The position numbers and the translations under genes were made by a program. 64,000 nucleotides of DNA from NCBI GenBank assembly GCA_033239005.1, contig BSQZ01000015.1:8126001-8190000 (forward strand), written 5' to 3'. Shown here piece after piece: positions 1 to 11,819 of the stretch. This DNA comes from Lamellibrachia satsuma (lineage: Eukaryota > Annelida > Polychaeta > Sabellida > Siboglinidae). The notes beneath the pieces are model-generated. The model was not told where the DNA came from. It was given only the letters and a program-made list of their open reading frames with translations, and searched no databases. Each line of letters starts with the position of its first letter. Position 1 is the first letter of the stretch.

Positions 1-512
1 ATTTTGGTACAATTATGTATGCTTAAATAGAACTATCCATTTGCACACACGTAGCACAAGATTGGTATTAAATTAAAGGTATTGGTTTTCTGCTCTAATT
101 GTAATTGATCAGTGCTACACAACTCTAGTCATCATCGTCACTTTCAGAATCAAGGACACGAGCACATTTGTCTGTTTTAGCTGAACACTTGCAGGCAAGT
201 ACACATTTCACGCCAGCAGCAGCACAGGAGCATCTCTTTATGCATTTGCTCTTGACACTTGTACAGTATTGCTTCCCAGTCGTTTCGTTTCTACATATAA
301 TTATTATTATAACTGTTAGTGATAATTTAGTAAAATGGGAATTTCTTTGTCGGCCATCTGGAAATTCAAAATGGCTTACTTAATTCGAGTTATCCATAGT
401 ATGCTCTTCTGTACACATTTAAATAAGTTTTAAAATATATAGCTGCTTATTTGGGTCAAAAATGTAGAATTAAATTGTATTTTAGAGACAGTGTTTTCAC
501 ATGTCTGTTTAA

Positions 513-1115
513 TCATGCAAATGACCTACCGTACTTATTCGGCTGTTTTGGGTACATTTGGGGAGATATGGTCCACGGATCCACACGTAAAACAGATCCT
601 TTCCCCCTCGGCCTTGTAGCCACGCTTGGGCTTCGTGTGTTCGTAACACTGTCCAGTTGCTGCTGCTGTTTTGTTAGAAGGTCTTGCATTCGCTGCATTT
701 GCTGCTGCTAGGCCTCTAACAGCTTAAGTATGGCGGCACTGCCATCACCAGTACCAGCGGCGGTGCTGATTACATCCCGGGAAGCCATCTTCTTGGGAAT
801 TTCCCTAACCAGGACACTCTATCCTCTGTCAAGGAATACCCAGAAAGACATTCCTGGCTCAGCCATCTCGAACCGGCGCACTTCGCGTTGCAGGTGCAGT
901 TCACGCACTCCTGAAGCAAACAGCCCCTTCAGAGTTTCATCCCTCAGTGAGGCCAAGCTAGTATTTCGCTTGCTCAGCGTCTCGCCTGGTTGCTGAACCC
1001 GTGTATAAAAGGCCTTCCGCTGCAGCGTTCTCCTGCTCTGCATCTGCTGTTTGAGCCCGGGATTGCTCAAGCTTCAGTCGCAGCATCTTAAACTGCTCCA
1101 CTATGTCATACATGG
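513..1115 (-). pseudogene. Gag-like retroelement pseudogene
   Basis: Read on the minus strand, a frame runs from about 1070 down to 513 and is interrupted by only two TAG codons, near 821 and 705. The second looks like a CAG-to-TAG change in a glutamine run. The N-terminal part, including a helical start near 1115 in a neighbouring frame, contains a PGETL-type motif and an LRDETLKGLFASGVRE block. That pattern resembles the C-terminal capsid half of Gypsy-type Gag proteins. A glutamine-rich coiled coil (QQQMQRM) follows, then in a shifted frame a zinc-knuckle-like CX2CX4H pattern whose last cysteine is missing. No protease or polymerase is visible downstream in this window, so it is a truncated, decayed copy. 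It could instead be a degenerate Arc-like domesticated gag, but the stops argue against function. Confidence 0.5.
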
Positions 1116-2625
1116 CAACCCCAACACAAGGAAATTAATAATTAGACCTAACAAATTAGCAAGTATCTCGGTAGTTATAAGCATTAACACCAAGCCACGG
1201 TCACGCGTATTACCTGGAGCAACTGCAGGATTACCTTCTCTTAGGACACAATCGGTAAAATTAATCCGATGAGTTAACCGGCACCATGTACTGTCACTGC
1301 CAAGACCAAGCTGGATAACCAATGACCCAGCTCCAAAACGGGAGCGAAAATATCCCAGCAGTATTCATCGCAACACATGGCCTGCACCATGATACCCAAA
1401 GTGCGTAGAAAAGCTGTAAGAAAAACATTGTACATAACAGTTAAGAACACCTGGCCTGTTCCAGTTCAAGGATACACCCGCTGCAAGAAAACAAACATTA
1501 CACATATTTATTAACAGGCATGACATTTTCAGTAGTGTCCCTGTCACAGCTCAAACGCGTCACTCAGTTCTGTTTGGAACTGGTCCTACCCATCTAGGCA
1601 CCAAAGGGAAGTTGTCGCTTCGAAATGTCGTCCTTTCGGAATCGTCATCGACGTCTCACAGTCACTTCCGGCAACACAACATGGTGCTAACGGCATCGAT
1701 ATTCCTTGCACAGCTATCGGAGCCTCGCATCACTTCTGCTAGCGTTAACAGATGGACTGCTGGTGATATCTCCCTTCTTGTAACGTTATCATTCCATCCA
1801 GCTGGGGTTTATTTTGCTGTATTCATCCCACTTCTGACACCATTTTGTAAAAATGCAGCTATATACAGTGAATTAATGTGTTATGTACTCGATGCATAAC
1901 ACAGCGTCAGTTATGCTTGACCTCCATTATAACATATAAAGGCACACAATTCTTGGAGACTACGAGTACACGAATCAGTACTAATACACGCACGGACGCG
2001 CGCGCGCGCGCGCACACATTATATATGCACTGTCTATAATTAATTCCTTAATATAGTTATGGATGACCGTCAAAATAAATGTTTCCTAACCTAATAATAA
2101 TACGTCTGTACGTGCAGGGTGAATTCCGCCCACAGGGTCAACCTAGGTCGAACTGACTGACCCTCCCAGGGGAAACATTAAAAGTCCATTTACACTCCCA
2201 ATTTAAGCAGTAATACAGAAAATTAATGCCTGGTTCGATCTACCAACCTGATGTCTCTGTCATTTGTTGTTTAACTGTAGAATTTGTAACAATGATTATC
2301 AAAACACTGCGTGTCCAGCCTAGTAGGGAAGAAACCGGTGATCCTCTGGCGTCCTCGCGTGACTCTTCCTGTGTGACCGGCGGGGTGACTGGTGGAGCGA
2401 CTAACCTATATTCTTTTCCAGACAGTGTACACTATAAACGCCACACATAAGAAATGGGGTCTATAGGCGCACAACTCTCGACATTAATAAAGAACCAAAA
2501 CAATACTTAGTCAGAACCTCGATAGGGCAAATGTAAATTACTATAATTGTTCAGTATCAGAAGGTTTATATTGCAAATAATAATTACGAATTGTTCAGTA
2601 ACCCTGCCGGGTACACTGAAAAGTA
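1116..2625. other. No recognisable gene
   Basis: I see no convincing coding region here. The short open frames lack recognisable motifs or splice structure. A short alternating CG/CA dinucleotide run lies at about 1990-2020. Confidence 0.4.
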
Positions 2626-2737
2626 AAATCAGGCAAAAAAGGTTAGCGTAGCATCTCGATAATGACGCTGATTGGCTGCTGGCGCTTCACGGGAACGCCT
2701 ACACAAAATGGAGCGGTGATATGCAGTGGGTAATAAC
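2626..2737 (+). repeat. Fragment of foldback-element arm
   Basis: This roughly 110-bp stretch is closely similar to 14,117-14,224 and, inverted, to about 15,740-15,845. Shared landmarks are the AATCAGGC start, GTAGCATCTCGATAATGA, and GGGAACGCCTACACAAAATGG. It looks like a solo arm or truncated copy of the foldback element described at 13,971-15,938. Similarity stops after the GTGGGTAA block. Confidence 0.6.
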
Positions 2738-4813
2738 AAGAACAGGGCACGGACCAAAGTCATATTTCCCATTAGACGACCATCATAACGTTCTTGCGCC
2801 TACATTGAAAATTTTTCCTACAATTTTTTTTAATTCACAGCAAATGACAGCCCCACTAAGACACCTGGTGTGTGAAATTCGTGAATATGACATACCTACT
2901 TTTCGTACAAATTGCTTCAACGCATGACACCCCTGCATTTCTGCAATGAAATTCACCGGTTTCCAAAATATGAGTACATCTTGCCTGATGGCCACTGTGT
3001 CCTTACGCAACAGGTATACCAACTGACAAATTGCATCATTTCAAAGCTCAGATGCTACTGTGCACAAAAATATCACTTACACTCACACATATACACAATT
3101 TCTGCTCTCACTAATACACCCAAACTGTACAATTAATTTTTTTCATAGGAACTCCTTGTCGTAGTAATGGCGGGTGCATTCTCACTGTGGTCCGTGCCCT
3201 ACACACCTCTGGGGCTAACCTCAATTAGCCAGGCTCCGCGCTGTGGCGCCACCGTTTGTCGCACACATCATCGCCTGGAAGCAATGTGTACTTTTCATTG
3301 CGACTGAAATTATGTAAGCACCATAGACATAAACAGAACACCCATTAGTAAAACAAGACCGCTGAGCTCTTATCAGTTGACACATGATAAAGTGATGACC
3401 AGTGACATTCGTGCTGCTGCACGGCAAGAACCCACTGGAGGCCCAGTGTTTATACTGTACAGCACGCAGTCTTCATCATATATCTATAGATATACAGTAC
3501 TAATAAGAGATTATTACTATATAGCTATATATACCTAATACCTTATTACGTGCACAATCTATCCATGCACCTTGTATATCAAATATCATAACATATTAAC
3601 TATAACAGTAGCACCACTGAACATGATCGAAACTGAACTTTCTGAAGTGCTCTATACAGGTATTAGCTAATGACTGCAAGTGGTCAAAATCTCATTAAGC
3701 TCTGTTGGACATTCTTCTCTAAGGTCCCACAAATATTCTTTTTCCATCTTCCAACACATTCTCCAGCTGCTCCATCAAAGCCATTTCCACCAGCAGATCA
3801 AGATCTTTCTCGAATGTTATCTGGCTAACTTGCCCAAGGACACACCTCATGTAAAGAAATGTGCTCTCTCATTTAAGCTGTCAATTGTTTTAGTAGGCAA
3901 CCTTTCACATGGTTTGTCAAACAAATGCATGGAATGCACTGAATGTTGTAATGTGCACAGAATGAATTATATGATAGTGGTTCATACAACGATGAAAAGG
4001 CAAACGACGACCAAAAAGGGGAGAGCCTCGTTAAATGCAGATGACTTAATAAAGAACAAAAATCTTATTAATGAGCTGACATCTAGTAGAGTTTTAAAAA
4101 AGAGCTACAAATATGCATACACAGAGGAACACATTATTTATAAAACTGAATCCTACCCTTATAACATTTTATGTTGCACCCAATCAATGTGACTACTGGG
4201 AAACACTTAATGTACGCTACCCCCAAGAAAAACAAACGTATCTGTAATATATTGATATTTCAGAACATTATCGAAACTGTTACATTCATTCACATATACA
4301 TTAACACAGCACAAACATTTGCGACATTAAATTACCTGAAAATAACGATATGTTAGATCCTGTCTTTTGTCGATTCGTACAGCTGTAAGCCACACAGGAA
4401 ATAACCATATTCGTTGTCCCACATCTTTCTCCAGATCCAGAGGGGGGTCCAGGGGGTCCGGACCCCTCCTTTTTTGAGTACCAAAAAAATCCATTACAAT
4501 TGCATGTTAACGGGGAACAAAAAGCATTGCCACGAAAAACACAAGCTCAAACTTGTAGCTTACTACATACGAATTCCTTAGTAGCAGTCCGACGTTTTTA
4601 GACACTGATCTAGCGCAGGCGATATACATGGCGTCCAGGGGATCCCTAAAGTTATTCTTAGTATTATCAGTGACGTCGTTCATAGATTCACTGCACACGC
4701 ACACCACACGCACGTGTATACAGTACTATACGCACACACGCCCACCTCATGTTTGACCATATCTCCCCGCGAAAGAATGAACATACTCTGGGAATGTTTG
4801 GCGCTCATAGACG
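2738..4813. other. No recognisable gene; repeat-like end near 4440
   Basis: No gene is supported. A 170-codon open frame at 3680-4192 has low-complexity composition and no motif I recognise. A G-rich, C-rich palindromic tract at about 4430-4470 (GGGGGGTCC ... GGACCCC) resembles the ends of unclassified DNA repeats, but no partner end is visible. Confidence 0.35.
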
Positions 4814-4927
4814 TGTTGGGCGCAGTTACTGGATCTGCGCAATCTCTGATTGCGCGCGATCGCGTTGCGCAATCCTCGGATACTCGAAAATCTGCAGATT
4901 GCGCAGATCCAGCAAATGCGCCCAACA
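4814..4927. mobile_element. Short hairpin MITE-like element
   Basis: This 114-bp stretch folds back on itself. The left arm starts TGTTGGGCGCA and continues with CTGGATCTGCGCAATCT. The right arm is the near-perfect inverse and ends at CCCAACA. A smaller GC-rich palindrome (GATTGCGCGCGATCGCG) sits at the centre. It encodes nothing. Size and structure fit a miniature inverted-repeat element, but no clear target duplication was found, so the class is unknown. Confidence 0.6.
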
Positions 4928-5103
4928 GACGCGCTGGTCGTTTGACGAAAATCGTCTGCATCAGATGAAATGGGAATCATCTTGGGAAATCTTGAGGAGA
5001 ACACGGGATTGAATTTGGTGGATTTTATATTTGTCTAAAGCGTGGAATATTGATCGGATAAGTATTATTATTGCGTGTATATTAAACTTAAACATACAAG
5101 AGT

Positions 5104-5480
5104 CCTTGTTTAGTCAATAGTTGCTGTTAAAATTTAGCTATAGGAGTAATTTAGGGTAGTTTATATCGTAGGTCTCCGAGGACTCGGTAGCGCGAGCGAT
5201 AATTAAGGATTGTTGTTTTCAGTTGATTGGGTACATAATACGAGACGTAATATTATTGTAAATAATTTAGTACATATTAAATATTGAAAGCCTAAATATT
5301 TTGTTTTAGCAACATTTATTGTTAAAAGTTAGCCGTAGGTAGTAATTCAGTGTTATTTAAATAACGTCACTGAAATTTCGTTAGCGCGAGCGATATTACG
5401 TTTTGTTAGTCAGCTGTTACCTAGAAAGTAAGTTGCAAGGCAGTAGCTGTAAATTTAATTAAGACATAAGTAACATACTA
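5104..5480 (+). repeat. Tandem 5' leader units of the LINE
   Basis: Two diverged units of about 190 bp follow each other. Each holds a GTTAAAA-TTAGC-TAGG-AGTAATT block, then a TAGCGCGAGCGATA block, then a GTTTT-AGT-AGCTG/TTGATT block (for example near 5190 and 5385). Repeated monomers upstream of ORF1 are known from several LINE families, where they supply the internal promoter. That role here is inference. Confidence 0.5.
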
Positions 5481-5580
5481 TAAAGTGTGTATTACAACAC
5501 AAAAACAGTCTTTGTGAAGACTACCTAGTATAAATTGATTATAAACGGATTATAAACAAATACAAATTTAATTTCTAACA

Positions 5581-6675
5581 TGGCACCGTGCAAACGCCAG
5601 GTAAAGGCAAAACGTAATTTGGTATGTTCTAGCTGCGATAGCTGGGTAGACTTTGCAAAGTCGGGTGTGTAAATTCGTGGGCGGAGGTGCAGGCGGATGA
5701 TTTCCATTTCGTGTGTAGGGGTGTACTACAGTGAGATATCTGCAGGAGCAGGTGATTGAGCTAAGGCGTATGATTTTGATGATGACAGGGCAGGGTGAGA
5801 CAGAAGTGAACAGAGGTGGTGAGAATGGTGAGAGCAGAGGTGGTGAGACCGAGGAGAGCAGAGGTGGTGAGACCGAGGTGAGCAGAGGTGGTGAGACCGA
5901 GGAGAGCAGAGGTGGTGAGACCGAGGAGAACAAGGAGAGCAGTGGCAATGTGAGGGAGAAAGCTGGTAAGAAGAAGAAAGATGACAGAAGGCAAAGAATG
6001 CAACAAAAGAGAGGTAAGCGGGTGAGTGGAGAGGGATTGCCAGGTGGTAAGACGGTAAAGGTTGATGATAGGAGAGAAAGGGGGCATACTAGTAGTGTGC
6101 AACAGGAAAGGAGCTTTGCCGATGTAGTATCACAGGGGAAAGCGAGGAAAGCTCGGGTATTTATGGGGATTCCATCATTAGGAAAGTGGATAAAATTGTA
6201 AATAGAGGAGATGACATAACAGTATGCCTACCAGGGGCAAAAGTAGAGGATATAGCAGAGAAGGCAGGACAGGTCATGGGTGGTGGCACGGGAGGTGCTG
6301 TTCTCGTGCATGTGGGAACGAACAATGCAGATAAGGAGGGAACGTCAGCCATCATTGGTAAGTACAGGAGGTTGATCAAGACACTCAAAGAGGCACGAGT
6401 TGGGCAGATCGTATTGTCGGGGATATTACCAATAATGGGAGGCAGGGGTGAGGAATATAGGAACTGTAGAAGGATGGCGATCAACACACAGGTACAGAAG
6501 GTATGTATGGAGGAGGGAGTAGGCTTCTGTAGACATGTGGTTAAACTTTGTGGGAAGAGGTGACTTTTTCATGAGAGATGGACTTCATCTGACAGGGAAG
6601 GGTGCTGCAGTTCTTGCGTGTGAGTTTGTTAGAGTTGTCGACGAGGGCACAGGTACCATAGATTATTTAAACTAG
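5581..6675 (+). pseudogene. CR1-like ORF1: PHD-like finger plus SGNH/esterase-like domain
   Basis: The start at 5581 opens with MAPCKRQ and CSSCDSW. After an indel near 5660 the next frame supplies further cysteines (CKVGC, FVC), together giving a PHD-like zinc finger. A short helix (RYLQEQVIELRR) and a glycine/glutamate-rich tandem repeat follow. From about 6163, in another frame, comes an esterase-like domain with a GDS block near 6167, GTNN near 6315 and DGLHL near 6577. These match SGNH blocks I, III and V with the catalytic serine and histidine positions. A second frameshift lies near 6527. The frame ends at TAG 6673-6675. PHD and esterase domains in ORF1 are known from CR1-like LINEs, where they probably act in RNA or membrane interaction. 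Confidence 0.75.
5818..5937 (+). repeat. 24-bp in-frame tandem repeat in LINE ORF1
   Basis: About five units of 24 bp encode the octapeptide ESRGGETE with small changes. Because the unit is a multiple of three, expansion keeps the ORF1 frame. It forms a charged linker between the helical segment and the basic region. Confidence 0.8.
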
Positions 6676-6761
6676 ATGCGCAGGGGGAACTGACAGAGAA
6701 AACTCAAAGGAGTACTACTACAAATACACATCCAAAGAAATGTTCACCAATAATTTCAGAC

Positions 6762-9538
6762 AATGAACTTAAATGTGTATGCTTAAATGCCAGGAGCATA
6801 GTAAATAAAAAAGTGAGTTAGACATTATGGTAGCAGATATTGATCCTCATGTAATAGGCATCACAGAATCATGGGCAAATGAAGATATAGTAGATGCTGA
6901 GTTAGCACTGACAGGCTATGTAATGTTTAGGAAGGATAGACGAGAAAGAAGGGGAGGTGGAGTAATTTTGTATATTAAAGAATCTATCCAAGCATATGAA
7001 ATTACTCTGAAGAGTGAAGCAGATAGTGTGGAAGCAATTTGGTGTAACATAGTTACCAGGAACTCAACATTAACAATAGGAGTAGTTTATCGTAGTCCTA
7101 ACATAGGAGAAGAGGAAGATGTAAAATTACAAAAGGCAATAAGGGAGGTGAGCAAGGGAGAATGTGTTATAATGGGTGATTTTAACCATGGCCATATACA
7201 ATGGGAATCATTAGAGAGTACTGGAGGGGACGACCATCAGTTTCTACTTCTAACACAGGATTGTTTCCTTACTCAACATGTCTTGGAACCAACCAGAGGT
7301 GGGAATGTGTTAGATTTAATTTTGTCTTCTCAAAATGAATTAGTTGACAATGTTAAAGTACACGAACCTTTGGGTTCAAGTGACCATAACCAAATCCATT
7401 TTAATATAAAAGTAAAAACAGGGAATACATATAAAAAACAATGGAGGAGGAACTTCAACAAAGGCAGATATAAAGTGATGAGAACATATCTAGCAAATAT
7501 AGATTGGAATAATTTGCTGAAGAACAAGACAGCAACAGAATGCTGGACTTGTTTAAAATATGAGATTGAGGGCATTATTGAGAAATTTATTCCATTAAGA
7601 AAACAAGGAAAAGATCCAGGAAAAACACCTGTCAAAAGAAGCTATTAGAAAAATTGCTCACAAACAGATGCTGTGGAAGGTCTATAAACACACTGGAAAT
7701 GTAGAAGACTACACCAACTACAAAGAGGCACTTAACCTAGCTACTACTGAAATTAGAAAATCTAAAAGAACCTTTGAACAAAAATTGGCAGGTAATATAA
7801 AAATGACAGCAAGAGTTTCTATGCTTATGTAAGGAGTAAACAGAAAGTTCAAGATAAGGTCGGACCACTGGAAAGCAACAGTGAAAACATAATTTCAGAT
7901 GGGTTCCAAATGGCAGAGGTCCTGAATGAGTATTTCAGCTCAGTTTTTACCACAGAAGATATCAGCTCACTTCCAGTTCCATTAACTAAATTTGAGGGCA
8001 ATACATCAGAATATTTAGGGCAGTTATTTGTAACTCCTGAAATGATAGCAAAGAAAATTAAGAAGATGAAAGATAATAAATCACCTGGAGTTGATGGGAT
8101 ACCACCAAAACTGCTAAAGGAAATTGTTGATCAAATTAGTACACCACTTGCAAACTTATTTAACTTGTCACTAGAAGAAGGAATAGTTCCTTCAGAATGG
8201 AAAGAAGCAAACATTACGCCGCTGTTTAAGAAGGGATCGAGGAAGAAGCCAGAAAATTACAGACCAGTGAGTTTAACATCAGTTGTATGTAAATTACTTG
8301 AAACATTAATTAGAGACCACATGGTGGAATTCCTCATAAAACATAAATTAATAAATACATCTCAACATGGATTCCTAAAAGCAAGGTCATGTCTAACCAA
8401 TCTCTTATGTTTTTTAGAAGAAATTACAAAGTGGGTAGATGACGGGTCACCAGTGGATGTTGTCTACTTAGATTTTCAGAAAGCTTTCGATAAAGTGCCA
8501 CATCAAAGATTGTTACTTAAACTAAAAGCCCATGGGATAGGCAATGATGTAATCAACTGGATAGAAAAGTGGCTTACACACAGAAGACAGAGAGTAATAG
8601 TAGATGGTAAGATTTCAAACTGGAAATCTGTTTTGAGTGGGGTACCACAGGGATCAGTGTTAGGCCCTATACTGTTTTTAATATATATAAATGATTTGGA
8701 GGATGACATATCTAGCAAAGTACTCAAATTTGCAGATGACACAAAGGTATTCAGAAAGGTTACTAATGATACAGATAAACAAAGTTTACAGGATGATCTA
8801 GAAAAATTAGTTAAATGGTCAGAAAAATGGCAAATGTTATTCAATTTTGGGAAGTGTAAATGTATACACATAGGACATGGAAATATGGACGAGGAATATA
8901 AAATGGGGGATGCTGTACTAGGTAGAACCACACAAGAAAAGGATTTAGGAGTAATATTTAATGCTGACATGAAAGTTTCAGAGCAATGTGGGATTGCTGC
9001 TTCGAAAGGAAATCAAATTCTAGGCCTAATTAGGAGAACTATCACGTATAAGGAGAAACATCTAATTGTACCCCTGTACAAAGCAATAGTTAGACCACAT
9101 TTGGAATATTGTATTCAAGCATGGAGGCCATATCGTAAAAAAGACATAGATAAGCTAGAAAGAATACAACGAAGAGCAACTAAGATGATACCAGAATTAA
9201 GAGACCTTAGTTACGAAAGTCGCTTATTACAATGTGGTTTGACAACACTAGAGACCAGGAGACTAAGAGGAGACCAAATAGAAGTGTTTAAAATAGTGAA
9301 CGGTTATGAGGATGTTGATAGGAATATGTTTTTCAAACTTAAAGAAGGCAGTAGAACCAGAGGACACAAAGCAGCATTAGTTAAGGAGCAGTGTAGGTTG
9401 GACATGAGAAAGTACTCATTCTCACAGAGGGTGATAAATGAATGGAACAAACTGCCAAACGATTGTGTTAATGCTAGTAGTGTGAATATGTTTAAAAATA
9501 GAATTGACAGATATCTGATAAGGGCGAGCTACACATAG
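6762..9538 (+). pseudogene. CR1-like ORF2: AP-endonuclease and reverse transcriptase
   Basis: The endonuclease starts with the CLNARS block near 6780, then after an A-run indel near 6812 continues from 6827. GITESW is at residues 11-16 of that segment, GDFN at 117-120 and SDHN at 185-188, so the catalytic E, D and H residues are present. Frameshifts near 7610 and 7805 interrupt the linker. Reverse transcriptase reads openly from 7910 to 9538 (542 codons) with GVDGIPPKLL, NYRPVSLTS, LDFQKAFD (187-194), GVPQGSVLGP (244-253) and the active-site FADD at 274-277. A conserved LINE C-terminal region (ERIQRRATKMIPELRDLSYE) follows. All catalytic motifs remain, so inactivation is by indels only. Confidence 0.9.
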
Positions 9539-9640
9539 ATGAGAAAATTGTTGGACTCTCGATAAGCCAATGGCTTCCTTGTCCACTTGCCATCTGGAAC
9601 TTGTTCGAGATGGCAATCTTGTTAAATCTTGTTAAAATCA

Positions 9641-10039
9641 GTTCTTCGGACCGGACTTTCAAAATAACAATTGGCATTTTTACAGTTAAAAACTTAAACG
9701 TATCCTATCGTATCATCAACGTCTTTGAATATCTTAATCAATATAACAAGTAATACACGTTTTAAAATCACATTTCGCTGTCAGTGAGATCATTTTAATA
9801 AAAAACCAAGAGGAGTTATGTATTTTGTTTAATGACATTAGGGTTAGCTGCCTGTCGGCCGTATTTCAAGACTGTGTGCTGTCTGTTTGGTATTATGGCA
9901 GTAGCCCTTACTAAATATTTCATTTAAGCCAGACATATGCTAGAAGTTACCTATCTACGTCATCCGTTTAGGCCAGCCTTATGCTATATTTATCCAAGGA
10001 AAGCATGCCCTATGAACTTAATTAATTGAGCTAGTCCGA
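9641..10039. other. No recognisable gene
   Basis: This is AT-rich sequence between the LINE and the hAT-type pseudogene. I see no coding, RNA or repeat structure here. Confidence 0.4.
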
Positions 10040-11715
10040 CCAGAAGATGTACAAGAAAAACGTTCACGTCCTATAGAGCAATGGAGAAACAGTTGCATTT
10101 TGTGGAAAACAAACTTGCCACTTTGAGGCCATAGGAATGACTGGACAAGTACATCGTCCAACAGGGAAACTTCTGGGTAATTCTGAAGATGATGGCCAAA
10201 CGCGACGACACACTCCGAGAACATATTGAGACCGAAAGGAAGAATGCGCAGTATACATAAAGAATCATCCAAAATGAAGTGATTGATGTAGTAGCCGAAT
10301 AAGTTAGAAAAGAAAATACACAAAGCCTTGAAGAAGAAAATGCCTTCTTTTCCATCATGGCAGATGAGGTAACAGATCCACAGGGTAAACATGAGATTAT
10401 GTCAGTGTGCTTGAGGATGCTGGTTGACTGTAAAGTCAAAGAATTCTTTTTTTATTTTATATATCTTGAGAGGGCAACGGTGGAAGCTATAACTCATGCT
10501 GTCATAGAGTGTCTGAAAGATCATAACAAGAGTCAGAGCTATGTTGGTGCGCAGTGTATGTCCTCGGATAAGGTTGGCGTGCAGGCGAGGATAAAGCTGT
10601 TATACCTACGAGCTTTGTATGTACACTTCAGCAGTCATGTCCTCAATGTAAGCATCGCCAGTGCCTGTAGACTACCTGCCACCCGGAATATGGTCGACAA
10701 CCTTAATACAGTATTCCTTTTTTCGATCTGTCCCCCAAACGACAACGATTCCAGGAACGAATCCTAAAATATATGGCACCAGATATGAGGAATTTGAAAC
10801 TTATCGGTATGTGCAAGACCAAATGAGTGGAGCGTCGCACATGCTACGACACGTTTTATGACATGGATGAGTTCCTGTGTGAATGTCTGGATGCCGTACT
10901 TAATCCGTTTGAAAATCATGACATCTACGAGGAGATTGCATAGACTGGCAGTTGGGATGAGGAGACCACGACGAAGGCGCAAGGACTGCTAACCAGTCTC
11001 ACACACCACCATCGCATTCATCACCACCAAGAATGTTTTGGAGAATGTCAGGCCCATGGCCTCCAAACTTTAAAAGAGGGACTTAGACATATAACAAGCG
11101 TACAGTATGAACGACCAAACCAGGGAACGAATGGTAACGATGAGACAAACGATAGATACGAGTACAGTGTATAGTACAAAGATGCCCCCCAGTACACCCC
11201 CACGGGAGCACTACCTGGCCAAACTGGAAATCCCGTTTTTCGACCACCTGTCTGCCGAATTCCACAATCGATTTAACCCAGAATGCAGGAAGGGTATAGA
11301 GAGTCTTGCTCTACTCCCCGGGATAATTAAAGAGACGGGAAATGTACAATATGTTGTGGACGGATTGATGTTCTTGGAGTCAGACATGCTAAACGTCTCT
11401 TCGCTGCGAGCTGAGCTGAAGGAATGGCAGCGCTATTTGAGAATCACAGAGCCCACACAGTCATCGTCTTCGCCTAACCTGATTGAATGTATCGAGCACG
11501 CAGATGAAGGCATATTCCCGAACATCCGCATCTGTTGAGGATCGGTTGCACTCTTCCTGTTGGAAGTTTTGAGGCAGAGCGTTCGTTCCCCTGCCTGCAA
11601 CTGGTCAAAACCTACCTTTGTAACAGGATGGGGGAAGATCTGCTTTCTGGGCTCACCGTGATTAACATTGATTTGGAAGCAGTTTGTCAAATATTCATAG
11701 AAAGGAACAAATGGA
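10040..11715 (+). pseudogene. hAT transposase pseudogene, ZMYM1/DUF4371-like
   Basis: Fragments in all three plus frames line up in order with the hAT-type protein family related to ZMYM1. Near 10,090-10,330 there is an N-terminal FCGKQ block and the segment ending FFSIMADEVTD. From 10,357 come ADEVTD, MSVCLRML and the MSSDKVGVQARI region, which corresponds to the DDE core around the second acidic residue. Near 10,770-10,870 lies a LIGMCKTKWSG region. At about 11,535-11,690 is the C-terminal dimerisation block (LPVGSFEAERSF ... LVKTYLCNRMGEDLLSGL). Many stops and frameshifts separate the pieces, so it is dead. Terminal repeats were not identified, so the element's borders are unknown. Confidence 0.8.
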
Positions 11716-11819
11716 AAATGTTCTCAAGTTACATACTGTATATAATCAACGTGACTCAAATCAGGTGTGCTAATATTATCACAATGGCAAAGGCAACGAG
11801 TACTATAGCTTGATGTATA

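Larger units (their letters stand above)
5094..9640 (+). mobile_element. CR1-like non-LTR retrotransposon, near full length
   Basis: The element has a repeated 5' leader, an ORF1 with PHD-like finger and SGNH/esterase-like domain, and an ORF2 with an AP-endonuclease and reverse transcriptase. This set is known for CR1-group LINEs. The coding part is broken by roughly six or seven single-base indels, so it is inactive but fairly young. The 3' part ends near a short AATCTTGTTA doublet at about 9617-9638. A 10-bp match, AAACTTAAAC, at 5084-5093 and 9690-9699 could be a target duplication. If so the 3' end would be at 9689, but the match is AT-rich and unproven. The exact 5' limit is also uncertain. 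Confidence 0.85.

Noticed and set aside
3680..4192. 170-codon open frame as a host gene
   Set aside because: No recognisable domain, low-complexity composition and no supporting splice sites or homologous copy in the window.
5568..6102. Minus-strand frames opposite LINE ORF1 (126 and 113 codons)
   Set aside because: They are antisense shadows of the 24-bp in-frame repeat.
5084..9699. AAACTTAAAC on both sides of the LINE as proven target duplication
   Set aside because: The 10-mer is AT-rich and the 3' end of the element is not independently known, so it is only suggestive.
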